Shown here piece by piece: positions 50,129 to 58,919 of a stretch of 64,000 nucleotides of DNA; positions within the stretch are counted from its first letter, which is position 1, and each line of letters begins with the position of its first letter. The stretch spans positions 62,001 to 126,000 of the forward strand of contig JAEYPQ010000018.1 of assembly GCA_023410645.1 (NCBI GenBank), read 5' to 3'. The DNA comes from Bacillota bacterium (lineage in GTDB: Bacteria; Bacillota; Clostridia; TANB77; CAG-465). Position numbers and translations under genes: made by a program. A model generated the notes under the pieces. That model did not search any database and was not told the DNA's origin. It worked only from the letters and a program-made list of their open reading frames with translations.

Positions 50129-51471
50129 GTATAATAATGTTGTAAGATTTGTACATACGAATAACCAGCATTTGCCATGCCATTTGCACCATACTGGCTC
50201 ATTCCGACTCCATGTCCATAACCCTTAGTAGTAAAAATTATATTACTTCCATCTTGTCTTACTGTAAAATCCGCTGATCTTAATCCAAGTAAAGTTCTAA
50301 CCTGAACACCAGTGAATGTTTTTCCAGCAAAACTTACACTTTTTACTCTATCCCCAATTGTCTTGCTATTTATTACTATTTGAGATGCTGATGTAATTTT
50401 CACACCCATTTTACTTGTTATTGTGGACATTGGTATAGATTTATCTGATTTAAAATTTGATACACCGACATCCCATGGACTATCAACACTTTTTAAGTAT
50501 GCAAATGAATTTCCCCAAACATTCACAGAGTCTTCAGTTTTACCATTACTAGTAGAAAAGTATAAAGCATCAATATATGCTCCATTGTATTTTATGGATT
50601 TTCCAGAGGTTGCACTTACGGCTCCCTTTACTTTATTATAATAACTTGTAAAAGAATTTCCCCACATCTGTTTTAATTCACTCTCAGTTTTATAAACCTG
50701 ATCAGAAGTACTGGCAGATAATGTTTGACCAGAAGAAATTCTTTTTAACGCATAAGTTCTTGCGGCAACAGCTTGAGCTTTTAATGCTTCTGCATTAAAT
50801 GATACAGGCATTTCAGCAGATACTACGCCCACCACATAATCCTCCAAACCTATTTTTATAGTTTGCCCATTACTTAGTTTCAGATTAACAATTTGACCCT
50901 GTGGAGTTGTAGGAGTAGTGGGGGTCGATGGAGTTGATGGATTAGAAGGTTGTTGTACAGGCGTAGAAGGAGTGGAGGACTTAGGTGTAGTATTTTGAAC
51001 TGCTTGTTTTTGTGTTGTTGAATTATTATTTGTATCAGTAGTTGGTGAAGTAGGCGTAGTTACATTTGCATTATTTACATCAGTACTAGCAGCAATTTCT
51101 GTTGAATTATCTTCTGAAGTTCTAGTATCCAGGTTATTTGCCTCAACTTGTTCGACAACTTTATCATTTTCTCCTGTTATGGTTGATTCAATTTGAGTGG
51201 TGGGACTGTTGGCATTTAATGCCCTAGGTTCAACTATTCCAGATACCATTAATGTTCCAACAATTACACCATTTAATACAAGTAATGCAGTTTCATTAGT
51301 AACTTTGTTAATATTTTTAAATGCATATTCTCTTATTTTATCTGTTATATTTTCCACATTTTGTTTTAATGCATCAAAGTCAAGGCCAAATTCATATTCA
51401 TCTGGATAATTAACATATAAAACTAATTGTTCAACACCGTTTACTGTTTCCATTTTATGAGTTATATTCAT
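50110..51471 (-). CDS. SpoIID/LytB-domain protein with long Thr/Pro linker
   Basis: The 453-residue protein has about 75 cytoplasmic residues, one membrane helix (ALLVLNGVIVGTLMVSGI), a Ser/Thr/Pro/Asn-rich linker (about residues 110-200, with TPTSPTTDTNNNS and PSTPSTPTTPTTP) and a SpoIID domain (VVGVVSAEMPVSFNAEALKAQAVAARTYA, ending GYGHGVGMSQYGANGMA). SpoIID is a lytic transglycosylase that cleaves denuded glycan strands; Glu in SAEMP is the expected catalyst. Canonical SpoIID is about 340 residues without such a linker, so this may be a paralogue. AGGTGATT precedes ATG 51471. Confidence 0.85.
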   Translation of the reverse strand: MNITHKMETVNGVEQLVLYVNYPDEYEFGLDFDALKQNVENITDKIREYAFKNINKVTNETALLVLNGVIVGTLMVSGIVEPRALNANSPTTQIESTITGENDKVVEQVEANNLDTRTSEDNSTEIAASTDVNNANVTTPTSPTTDTNNNSTTQKQAVQNTTPKSSTPSTPVQQPSNPSTPSTPTTPTTPQGQIVNLKLSNGQTIKIGLEDYVVGVVSAEMPVSFNAEALKAQAVAARTYALKRISSGQTLSASTSDQVYKTESELKQMWGNSFTSYYNKVKGAVSATSGKSIKYNGAYIDALYFSTSNGKTEDSVNVWGNSFAYLKSVDSPWDVGVSNFKSDKSIPMSTITSKMGVKITSASQIVINSKTIGDRVKSVSFAGKTFTGVQVRTLLGLRSADFTVRQDGSNIIFTTKGYGHGVGMSQYGANGMANAGYSYVQILQHYYTGVTIQ

Positions 51472-51520
51472 AGAATCACCTAAAAATATATTGTGTAAGA
51501 TAGGAAAAAATATACAAATA

Positions 51521-51542
51521 AAAAAGTGCAAAAGCACTTTTT
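51521..51542 (-). terminator. terminator of the dCMP deaminase gene
   Basis: AAAAAGTGC pairs with GCACTTTTT around a 4-nt loop. The A-run to the left is the U-tract on the minus strand. Confidence 0.8.
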
Positions 51543-51557
51543 AGAAATAAACTAATA

Positions 51558-52037
51558 TTAGATTTCTATATTTAAAATTTTTCCTGAAGGAATATATTGT
51601 GAATATTTTACATTTGCTAAATCAAACATTTTTTTTGATGCAATAACACTATCTGTCTCTCTATATTTATCCTCTAAGTAAATAACTTCCTTTATTCCAG
51701 CCTGAATGATTGCCTTTGCACATTCATTACATGGAAATAATGTAACATATAGCCTTGATTCTTCTAAAGATACTGTGCTATTTAGTATAGCATTTAATTC
51801 AGAATGACAAACATAAGGATACTTAGTTTCTAATGTTTTTCCTTCACGCTCCCATGGAATTTCATCGTCATGAACATTATTTGGCATACCATTATATCCA
51901 GTAGCTACTATCCTGTTTTTAGAATTGACAATACAAGCTCCAACTCTTGTACTTGGATCTTTGCTTCTTTCAGCAATTAATTTTGCAATTCCCATAAAAG
52001 CTTCATCCCAAGTTATATAATCTTGTCTTTTTGGCAT
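51558..52037 (-). CDS. deoxycytidylate deaminase
   Basis: The 159-residue protein has the zinc and catalytic motifs CHSELNAILN (His-x-Glu) and PCNECAKAII (PCxxC), and the N-terminal STRVGACIVNSKNRIVATGYNGMP typical of dCMP deaminases (ComEB-like). It makes dUMP for thymidylate synthesis. AGGAGG precedes the ATG. It is a single gene. Confidence 0.93.
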   Translation of the reverse strand: MPKRQDYITWDEAFMGIAKLIAERSKDPSTRVGACIVNSKNRIVATGYNGMPNNVHDDEIPWEREGKTLETKYPYVCHSELNAILNSTVSLEESRLYVTLFPCNECAKAIIQAGIKEVIYLEDKYRETDSVIASKKMFDLANVKYSQYIPSGKILNIEI

Positions 52038-52145
52038 AAAATTACCTCCTAATAAATTACCTATATGATAACATATAATTAAAATGAATTCAATTTAAAA
52101 TTACAAATTTCTACATTTTTTATACTAGTAATGAAAATTATTTGA

Positions 52146-52174
52146 TTGACATTTCCTAACTATAAAAGTATAAT
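52146..52174 (+). promoter_or_regulatory. promoter of the bceRS genes
   Basis: TTGACA (52146-52151), 17 bp and TATAAT (52169-52174). Confidence 0.75.
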
Positions 52175-52199
52175 AGTGTTATTAAAGGGAGATTAAAAA

Positions 52200-52865
52200 A
52201 TGTATAAAATATATATAATAGAAGATGATCAAAAAATAAAGGAAGAATTATCAACGCTTTTTTTAAAATATGGATATGCTACACAATATTCGAATAAGCT
52301 AGATAATATTGTAGAGGAGGCTTTAAATTCTAATTCACATCTGGTACTAATTGATATTAATCTTCCAATGTACGATGGATATCATATATGCAGGCAAATA
52401 AGGAAAAAATCAAATGTGCCAATAATTATAGTTACTAGTAGGAATACTGAAGCAGATGAGCTTATGAGTATGAGTTTAGGTGCGGACGACTTTGTTACAA
52501 AACCATATAATACACAAATACTACTTTCAAGGATAGCCTCTGTATTAAAAAGAGCATACAACACAGAGAATATAAGTGTTATAAGTCATAATGATGTTAC
52601 ACTTGATATTTCAAAAAGTTTGGTAATATATAATGATGAAAAAATTGAGCTTACGAAAAATGAATTAAAGATTTTATATATATTATTTAAAAATGCAGGA
52701 AATATAATATCAAGAGATGATATTATGTCTGAACTTTGGCAATCTGAGGAGTTTGTTGATGATAATACATTAACTGTAAATATAAATAGGATTAGAAAAA
52801 AGCTTGAAGATATAGGAATAAAAGATTTTTTGATAACTAAAAGAGGACAAGGGTATATGATATGA
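52200..52865 (+). CDS. BceR-type response regulator
   Basis: The 221-residue OmpR-type regulator has a receiver domain (YIIEDDQKIKEEL, phosphoacceptor Asp in LIDINLPMYDG near residue 52, Lys in VTKPYN) and a winged helix (LTKNELKILYILFKNAG, DDNTLTVNINRIRKKLEDIG). With the adjacent kinase and ABC genes it forms a Bce-like module that senses peptide antibiotics through transporter flux. It likely binds the palindrome at 53909-53934. It overlaps the kinase gene by 4 nt. Confidence 0.92.
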   Translation: MYKIYIIEDDQKIKEELSTLFLKYGYATQYSNKLDNIVEEALNSNSHLVLIDINLPMYDGYHICRQIRKKSNVPIIIVTSRNTEADELMSMSLGADDFVTKPYNTQILLSRIASVLKRAYNTENISVISHNDVTLDISKSLVIYNDEKIELTKNELKILYILFKNAGNIISRDDIMSELWQSEEFVDDNTLTVNINRIRKKLEDIGIKDFLITKRGQGYMI

Positions 52866-53863
52866 AACTTATAGATTTTTTAAAAGATAAAATAGTATAT
52901 TTAATCTCATTATTTACATTAATTGTTTTTATGACAGTTCTTTTATATACTTTAAATATAAATATATATGGAATCTTTTTTATAGTTTTATCTATTTTAT
53001 TAACTAATATGGTGCCCTTTTTATTTGAATACTACAATAAAAAATATTTTTATGAAAAAGTTATTAGTATAAGTGATAGCCTGGATAAAAAATATTTACT
53101 TTCTGAGTTAATAGATTATCCTAGATTCATTGATGGGAAGATATTATATGAGCTTTTAAAGATAACTAATAAATCAATGAACGATAAAGTAGCAGAATAT
53201 AGCCTAGCGACAAATGAATATAAAGAGTATATTGAAACTTGGGTTCATGAAGTTAAGACACCTATTGCATCTAGTAAGTTAATAATTGAAAATAATAGAA
53301 ATGACGTAACAGAAAGTATAAATGAAGAAATAGATAAGATAGATAAATTTGTTGAACAAGCATTATATTATTCTAAAATCAATGTAGCTGAAAAAGACTA
53401 TTCAATTAGAGAAATTAATATAAGGAATCTGATAGTTAGTATATTAAAGAAAAATTCAAGACTGTTTATAAATTCAAATACGTCAATAGAGATATTTGAT
53501 TTAGAAAATACTGTATTTTGTGATCCTAAGTGGTTGGAATTTATTATAAATCAAGTGATATCTAATTCAATAAAATATAAATCAAAAAGTATAAGTTTTA
53601 ATTCAAAAAAAACGGAGAATAATGTTTGTCTATATATTAGAGATAATGGAATTGGAATTGACAAAAAAGATGTAGGAAGAGTATTTGAAAAAGGATTTAC
53701 TGGTAAAAATGGAAGGGCCTTTGAAAAATCAACTGGAATTGGGTTATATCTTTGCAAAGAATTATGCAAAAAACTTGGAATAGAGATATATATTGAATCT
53801 GAAGTAGATATTGGAATAACAGTTAAAATTATATTTCCAATTGGAAGCATGCATAATATTTAA
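52862..53863 (+). CDS. BceS-type intramembrane-sensing histidine kinase
   Basis: The 333-residue kinase has two close membrane helices (about residues 13-55) with almost no outer loop, the mark of kinases that sense through a partner transporter. The H box is ETWVHEVKTPIASSK; the ATPase boxes are NQVISNSIKYKS, DNGIGIDKKDVGRVFEKGFTG and GIGLYLCKEL. It phosphorylates the regulator before it. Confidence 0.92.
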   Translation: MKLIDFLKDKIVYLISLFTLIVFMTVLLYTLNINIYGIFFIVLSILLTNMVPFLFEYYNKKYFYEKVISISDSLDKKYLLSELIDYPRFIDGKILYELLKITNKSMNDKVAEYSLATNEYKEYIETWVHEVKTPIASSKLIIENNRNDVTESINEEIDKIDKFVEQALYYSKINVAEKDYSIREINIRNLIVSILKKNSRLFINSNTSIEIFDLENTVFCDPKWLEFIINQVISNSIKYKSKSISFNSKKTENNVCLYIRDNGIGIDKKDVGRVFEKGFTGKNGRAFEKSTGIGLYLCKELCKKLGIEIYIESEVDIGITVKIIFPIGSMHNI

Positions 53864-53871
53864 ATAAAAAT

Positions 53872-53905
53872 AAATACTCTTGTATTATATATAAGAGTAT
53901 TTTAC
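53872..53905 (+). terminator. terminator of the bceRS genes
   Basis: AAATACTCTT pairs with AAGAGTATTT, followed by TACTT. It separates the constitutive regulator genes from the inducible transporter genes. Confidence 0.65.
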
Positions 53906-53908
53906 TTG

Positions 53909-53934
53909 TTATCCTTACAAATTTGTAAGGATAA
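53909..53934 (+). promoter_or_regulatory. 26-nt perfect palindrome, BceR-type operator
   Basis: Arms TTATCCTTACAAA and TTTGTAAGGATAA. The centre reads TTACA, 4 nt, TGTAA, which matches the binding motif reported for BceR-like regulators (TNACA-N4-TGTAA). It lies 67 bp before bceA. A clear -35/-10 downstream is not seen, as expected for an activated promoter. Confidence 0.65.
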
Positions 53935-54000
53935 TGTAATATAAATCTATGGCAATATAAACCTTAGAATGTTAAAATATTCTATAAAGGAGATGAATTT

Positions 54001-54768
54001 ATGGATACAATATTAAATGTTAAAAACGTTGAAAAATACTATGGAAATAAATCAAATATAACTAAAGCTGTGGATAATGTTAATTTTGAAGTAAGAAAAG
54101 GTGAATTTGTAGGAATTATGGGTGCATCGGGTAGTGGAAAAACAACATTACTTAATTGTATTTCAACTATTGATACAGTTACATCCGGTCATATATTTAT
54201 TAATGGTAAAGATATTACATCTTTAAAATCAAGAGAATTATCAAAATTTAGAAGAGAAGAGTTAGGTTTTATATTTCAAGATTTTAATTTGCTTGATACT
54301 CTTACTGCATATGAAAATATTGCTTTAGCACTAACAATTATTAAAAGACCAACAAATGAAATAGATTCAACTGTAAGAGAGGTAGCTAGAAAATTAGAGA
54401 TAGAAAATATACTTGATAAATATCCTTATCAAATTTCAGGTGGCCAAAAACAAAGAGTGGCTAGTGCAAGAGCAATTGTCACTAATCCCTCACTTATACT
54501 TGCTGATGAACCAACAGGTGCACTTGATTCAAAATCCTCTAGAATGTTACTTGAGAGTTTTGAAACACTAAATAAAAATTTGGATGCAACAATATTAATG
54601 GTTACGCATGATGCTTTTACTGCAAGTTATTGCCATAGAATATTATTTATTAAAGATGGAAAAGTTTTTAATGAAATAATACGTGGAGATGATTCAAGAA
54701 AAGATTTCTTTGAAAAAATAATTGATGTTGTGACACTTCTTGGAGGTGACAATAGCAATGTTCTATAA
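54001..54768 (+). CDS. BceA-type ABC ATPase
   Basis: The 255-residue MacB-like ATPase has Walker A GASGSGKTT near residue 40, the Q-loop FQDFNLLDTLTAYENI, the signature ISGGQKQR and Walker B LILADEPTGALD. It powers the permease that follows, freeing lipid-linked targets from peptide antibiotics. AAAGGAG precedes the ATG. Confidence 0.93.
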   Translation: MDTILNVKNVEKYYGNKSNITKAVDNVNFEVRKGEFVGIMGASGSGKTTLLNCISTIDTVTSGHIFINGKDITSLKSRELSKFRREELGFIFQDFNLLDTLTAYENIALALTIIKRPTNEIDSTVREVARKLEIENILDKYPYQISGGQKQRVASARAIVTNPSLILADEPTGALDSKSSRMLLESFETLNKNLDATILMVTHDAFTASYCHRILFIKDGKVFNEIIRGDDSRKDFFEKIIDVVTLLGGDNSNVL

Positions 54769-56770
54769 ACTTGCACTTAGTAATGTAAAAAAGAGTATAA
54801 GAGAATTTATAGTTTATTTTATTACATTAGCATTTGGAGTCTGTTTATTTTATGTATTTAATTCAATAGATTCACAAAGTGCAATGTATGAAGTATCTAA
54901 ATCACAACAAGAATTAGTGCTTTCACTTACACAAATTGTTGGTTATATATCAGTTTTTATCTCAATAATATTTGCTTTTTTAATATTGTATGCAAATAAC
55001 TTCTTAATAAAAAGAAGAAAAAAAGAGTTTGGAATATATATGACACTTGGAATGAAAAAATCTAGGATTTCAAGGATAGTAATTATAGAGACATTGGTAA
55101 TAGGAATATTTTCACTAGTAGTTGGTCTTGTAGTTGGTATTTTCCTTTCACAATGGTTATCAATACTTACGGCTAAAATGTTTGAAGTTAGTTTAAAATC
55201 ACTTCAGTTTGTATTTTCAATAGGGGCTTTAAAAAAGACAATATTATATTTTGGAATTATTTTCTTTATTGTTATGATATTTAATGCCATATCTATCTCA
55301 AGATATAAACTTATAGATCTTATATATGCATCAAAAAAGAATGAAAAACTAAGGTTTAAAAAATTATGGATATCAGTAGTTATATTTATAATTTCAGTAT
55401 TACTACTTGGCCTTGCATATTATAGAATAATACATGATGGGCTAATAGATCTAGATAAAAATCTATTAATTACAATATCTTTAGGAGCAATTGGAACATT
55501 ATTATTTTTCTTGTCACTTGCTGGATTTTTATTAAAAGTTATACAATCTAATAAAAGATTATATTTTAAAGATTTAAATATGTTTGTAATGAGACAAATA
55601 AATAGTAAAATAAATACTAATTTTATATCAATGGCAATAGTATGTTTAATGCTATTTATTACAATTTCTGCTTTATCTGCAGGTCTAACTATTGCAAATG
55701 TATACTCAAAGGATGTTAAGGAATCAAATCCATATGATGCTACAATAACATTATATAATGAAAATAAAAATCCAAATCTTAACATTGATGAGCTTTTAAA
55801 AAAATACAACATAGATCTATCGGAAGTTATTAAAGAAAAAGTAGAAATGAAACAATATGAAGTAAGTAGTGTGAAACATTTAGATATTTTTTATGGAATA
55901 GAAGAAAATAAGAAGTCGTCATTTGAATATATCGGACCAACTCCTGTTCCAATAGTATCTATATCTGATTTTAATAATACAATAAAGTTACAGGGTCTTG
56001 AACCACTTACATTAAAAAGCGATGAATTTTACTTGGTTTGTAATATGAAAGATATTAAAAAATATTGTGATAATTTTATAAATCAAAATGGAAAATTAAC
56101 TATAGATTCAAATACTTTGAAGTCTGCAACTGAAAAATCAATTGACTATACTTTAAGAGATGATTTAAATAAAATGGATATAGCTATAATAGTTCCTGAT
56201 AAAATGGTTGAAAACTATATTCCAGAAGAAATAATATATAATATAAACTATATTTCAGATGATGAGAAATATGAAAATGAATTTATTAATTTATTTGATC
56301 CTGATAGTATTAGTGAAAATAAATTACAAGAGGAATTTGATGGAAATGGTATAACAAGAAAACTTGCATATGAAGCTAGTGTGGGTATAAAAGTAATATT
56401 TACATATATAGGAGTATATATAGGAATTGTATTTTTAATAACAAGCGCGGCTATACTTGCTCTTCAACAATTAACAGAAGCATCAGATAACGTAAAAAGA
56501 TATGAATTGTTAAAAAATATAGGTGTAGAAAATTCTATGTTAAATAAGGCTATTCTTGCACAAATATGTATTTATTTCTTAGTTCCATTATCCCTTGCAA
56601 TAGTTCATTCAATAATTGGAATAAGAGTGTTAAATGATACACTTACAATATTTGGTGCAACTGATTTACTTGGTAATGTAATTATGGTAGCAACATTAAT
56701 AATATTAATTTATGGCGGATATCTGATTGCTACATATTTCACAGCAAAAAGTATTATAAAACAAAAATAA
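54758..56770 (+). CDS. BceB-type ABC permease
   Basis: The 670-residue protein starts FYKLALSNVKKSIREFIVYFITLAFGVCLFY, as in BceB permeases, has about ten membrane helices, and a large outer domain (about residues 310-530) between helices 7 and 8 that binds the peptide. GGAGGTGA is 8 nt before ATG 54758; a start at 54740 was rejected. It overlaps bceA by 11 nt. Confidence 0.92.
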   Translation: MFYKLALSNVKKSIREFIVYFITLAFGVCLFYVFNSIDSQSAMYEVSKSQQELVLSLTQIVGYISVFISIIFAFLILYANNFLIKRRKKEFGIYMTLGMKKSRISRIVIIETLVIGIFSLVVGLVVGIFLSQWLSILTAKMFEVSLKSLQFVFSIGALKKTILYFGIIFFIVMIFNAISISRYKLIDLIYASKKNEKLRFKKLWISVVIFIISVLLLGLAYYRIIHDGLIDLDKNLLITISLGAIGTLLFFLSLAGFLLKVIQSNKRLYFKDLNMFVMRQINSKINTNFISMAIVCLMLFITISALSAGLTIANVYSKDVKESNPYDATITLYNENKNPNLNIDELLKKYNIDLSEVIKEKVEMKQYEVSSVKHLDIFYGIEENKKSSFEYIGPTPVPIVSISDFNNTIKLQGLEPLTLKSDEFYLVCNMKDIKKYCDNFINQNGKLTIDSNTLKSATEKSIDYTLRDDLNKMDIAIIVPDKMVENYIPEEIIYNINYISDDEKYENEFINLFDPDSISENKLQEEFDGNGITRKLAYEASVGIKVIFTYIGVYIGIVFLITSAAILALQQLTEASDNVKRYELLKNIGVENSMLNKAILAQICIYFLVPLSLAIVHSIIGIRVLNDTLTIFGATDLLGNVIMVATLIILIYGGYLIATYFTAKSIIKQK

Positions 56771-56791
56771 ATAAAAAAGTAATACAAAGTA

Positions 56792-56819
56792 TTGACATTA
56801 TAAATAAAAGTGATATAAT
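56792..56819 (+). promoter_or_regulatory. promoter of the 56-residue peptide gene
   Basis: TTGACA (56792-56797), 16 bp and TATAAT (56814-56819). The leader of about 107 nt holds CTCGT/ACGAG complementarity and two Shine-Dalgarno-like sequences (AAGGAGG near 56870 and AGAAGGAGGTGA at 56913-56924). Confidence 0.65.
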
Positions 56820-56932
56820 CAAATCACATTTTACTTTAATACTCGTAAGAGACATAATCCAAAACATTAAGGAGGTTTCTGACACAATAATTTAAACGAG
56901 AAAAAATAATTCAGAAGGAGGTGAAAAGATAC

Positions 56933-57103
56933 ATGTCTTTACTATTAATCATTGTTGCAATTGCAATATTTTGGATTCTTGTTTTATTAATATTGAAACC
57001 AAATGTGATTATACTAGTATTTAATATCATTACATGCAATGTTAAAAATAGTTGTAGAGTAGGATATCACGATATGTATCGGTATTGTAGTGGTTTCACA
57101 TAG
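56933..57103 (+). CDS. small membrane protein, 56 residues
   Basis: The product is a membrane helix (SLLLIIVAIAIFWILVLLIL, continuing hydrophobic to residue 35) followed by a short polar tail with two Cys (CNVKNSCRVGYHDMYRYC). AGAAGGAGGTGA is 8 nt before ATG 56933, a very strong site. No family was recognised. It lies just after the BceRSAB module with its own promoter, so a link to envelope stress is only a guess. Confidence 0.65.
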   Translation: MSLLLIIVAIAIFWILVLLILKPNVIILVFNIITCNVKNSCRVGYHDMYRYCSGFT

Positions 57104-57158
57104 AATATAATTTCTATAACCACATAGCAAATATACCTAAAAAATTCCTGAGTTGCCA

Positions 57159-57202
57159 AATGATAGGATATTGCAATATTGCAATATCCTATCATTTTTT
57201 AT
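57159..57202 (+). terminator. long perfect palindrome, terminator of the small gene
   Basis: Arms AAATGATAGGATATTGCAAT and its exact complement make a 40-nt palindrome, followed by TTT. The centre is ATTGCAAT repeated. It acts as a strong terminator; 57104-57160 shows nothing else. Confidence 0.75.
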
Positions 57203-57329
57203 TTAATATATCAACTTTATATAAAGTTATATAATTATATTTTAGTATTAATTGAAAATATTTTTATAGTGTTATATAATTTAATATATAATATAAATAT
57301 GTTGATAATAGAGAAAGGCGATGTAAACA

Positions 57330-58148
57330 ATGGAAGTTAAATTAAATGTATATATAAATGATTCTGAAATAAATATTGATTTTGATAATAATAAAAGTAC
57401 TATTATAATATCAAATGAAAGCAATCTTAATACTAAAGTTAGTAAACAGAATTTATATTTTTTATTAAAAGAAGGTAAAGTCATATATATAGGTCAAATC
57501 AATGATAATAATTTTAAAATAGATAATAAATTTGATAAAATAATTAATTTATCAGTTCCTCATGAAGTAAATCTAGAATTTTTAAAATATATATTTATTA
57601 AAGAGGCTATGGAAAATAAAATTGACTTAATTAATGAACATAATTTATTTGAATCTGAAATTTCAGAAAATCAGAATAATATTACAGAGGAATATAAGGA
57701 TAAAATATTGTTTATTTTTAAAAACTTTGGGTACGATATTTTTAATTTGAATAATAATTCTAAACGCTCAGATAAATCATTTCCTGCAAAAACAAGACAT
57801 AAATGGAGTAAAGAAATAAGTAAAATTATTTTTACTGCAAAATCAAAAGATGGTGAAGGAAAAGCAATTTGGAAAAGCAAGGATGAATTAATGTTACTTG
57901 CTGGAGCAAAATTAGTTGTTGATCCACAATTAAATAAAGATGGCACAATAAACTATTCAGCACAATTTGCACAAAAACTTAGATCTGACTATTCTGATAA
58001 AATTATTGATAATGTTACAACTGAAGATATAGTATTTCAAAGTCCGAATCAATTAGGAATGTTTCTATTTTACGGTGGTCAAAATACATGGGTAGAATTA
58101 AAAGATAACGATGGAAAAACTTTAGATGAGTGGAGTAGATTAGAATAA
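57330..58148 (+). CDS. GIY-YIG-like / DUF4357 protein
   Basis: The C-terminal 100 residues (GEGKAIWKSKDELMLLAGAKLV, TEDIVFQSPNQLGMFLFYGGQ, WVELKDNDGKTLDEW) match DUF4357, often attached to GIY-YIG nucleases. The N-terminal half has NLYFLLKEGKVIYIGQI, a GIY-YIG-like start in which the first G is replaced by N, with FDKIINLSVPHE after it. The usual catalytic Arg and Glu are not obvious, so nuclease activity is doubtful. The protein is 272 residues, with GAAAGG before the ATG. It is a single gene. Confidence 0.72.
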   Translation: MEVKLNVYINDSEINIDFDNNKSTIIISNESNLNTKVSKQNLYFLLKEGKVIYIGQINDNNFKIDNKFDKIINLSVPHEVNLEFLKYIFIKEAMENKIDLINEHNLFESEISENQNNITEEYKDKILFIFKNFGYDIFNLNNNSKRSDKSFPAKTRHKWSKEISKIIFTAKSKDGEGKAIWKSKDELMLLAGAKLVVDPQLNKDGTINYSAQFAQKLRSDYSDKIIDNVTTEDIVFQSPNQLGMFLFYGGQNTWVELKDNDGKTLDEWSRLE

Positions 58149-58289
58149 AAAGTAGTAGTTAAGGAATAACTAACAAGTAACTTTAATAGTGTTAAACAAT
58201 AAGCTGGAAATATGTGCATATAGAATCCATAAATACTACAAAATTCAAAAGCAATCATATTTAAACCAGACATATTCAGACAACAAAAA

Positions 58290-58318
58290 TTGACATAATG
58301 TGTCAACTATGATATAAT
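58290..58318 (+). promoter_or_regulatory. promoter with -35 dyad for the 59-residue protein
   Basis: TTGACA (58290-58295), 17 bp and TATAAT (58313-58318). The -35 is the left arm of TTGACA-TAATG-TGTCAA (58290-58306), so a dimeric repressor could cover it. Confidence 0.65.
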
Positions 58319-58374
58319 ACAAATTAACTAAAAGGAACTTATAAAAAATACACTGATTAGGAGGATTTAAATTT

Positions 58375-58554
58375 ATGAATAGAATGAAAAACTTTTATAT
58401 TGCAATTTGGATTTTGTTTAGTGTTTCTTTTCTTAGCATTCCTGTATTATTAATGTTAACACAAAAGATTGATGTTTTGCTATTATTAATTATCCCCCTT
58501 ATATTAATCGGAATATTTGAAATTTTTTTTGATGTCAGATGTTTTAATAGTTAA
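58375..58554 (+). CDS. small membrane protein, 59 residues
   Basis: The product has two membrane helices (FYIAIWILFSVSFLSIPVLL and VLLLLIIPLILIGIFEIFF) joined by TQKID, with a short C-terminal tail RCFNS. AGGAGG lies 10 nt before ATG 58375. It has its own promoter and a terminator follows, so expression is likely. No family was recognised. Confidence 0.65.
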   Translation: MNRMKNFYIAIWILFSVSFLSIPVLLMLTQKIDVLLLLIIPLILIGIFEIFFDVRCFNS

Positions 58555-58610
58555 TTTCACAATGATCAGATTATCTTAATATTATAGTATAATTTAAATA
58601 AATTATAAAA

Positions 58611-58655
58611 AATACCATTATTCATTGCTAATTCAATGTTTAATGGTATTTTTAT
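58611..58655 (+). terminator. terminator of the 59-residue protein gene
   Basis: AATACCATTA pairs with TAATGGTATT across a 20-nt loop, followed by TTTATT. Confidence 0.7.
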
Positions 58656-58663
58656 TGTATTAA

Positions 58664-58738
58664 TGGTGACCCCTACGGGAATCGAACCCATGATTCGACC
58701 TTGAGAGGGTCGCGTCTTAACCGCTTGACCAAGGGGCC
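58664..58738 (-). tRNA. tRNA-Glu(CUC)
   Basis: A 75-nt gene with encoded CCA. The acceptor stem is GGCCCCT/AGGGGTC (one G-U), the anticodon stem CGACC/GGTCG with loop CTCTCAA gives anticodon CTC (complement of 58703-58705), and the T arm is TGGGTTCGATTCCCG (one weak pair). It stands alone with no other tRNA nearby. Confidence 0.95.
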
Positions 58739-58828
58739 AATAATAAATTTATTATAACATAGATTTATAAATCATTCAATAGTTAGATAAAAAACTTTGT
58801 AAATTCTTGTAATAAACATAGAAAACAC

Positions 58829-58858
58829 TTGAAATTTGTATAATATTAGGTATATAAT
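58829..58858 (+). promoter_or_regulatory. promoter-like sequence before spoIIID
   Basis: TTGAAA (58829-58834), 18 bp and TATAAT (58853-58858). In Bacillus spoIIID is read by sigma-E; no clear sigma-E pair was found here, so this assignment is weak. Confidence 0.4.
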
Positions 58859-58919
58859 TATCATATCCATAGAGTGTCACTATTAATTTTATTAAATTTT
58901 TAGAGGAAGGGGTAATTCT

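Noticed and set aside
57159..57202. Long palindrome as an insertion-sequence end or recombination site
   Set aside because: It directly follows a small gene and runs into a T-tract, so a terminator is the simpler reading.
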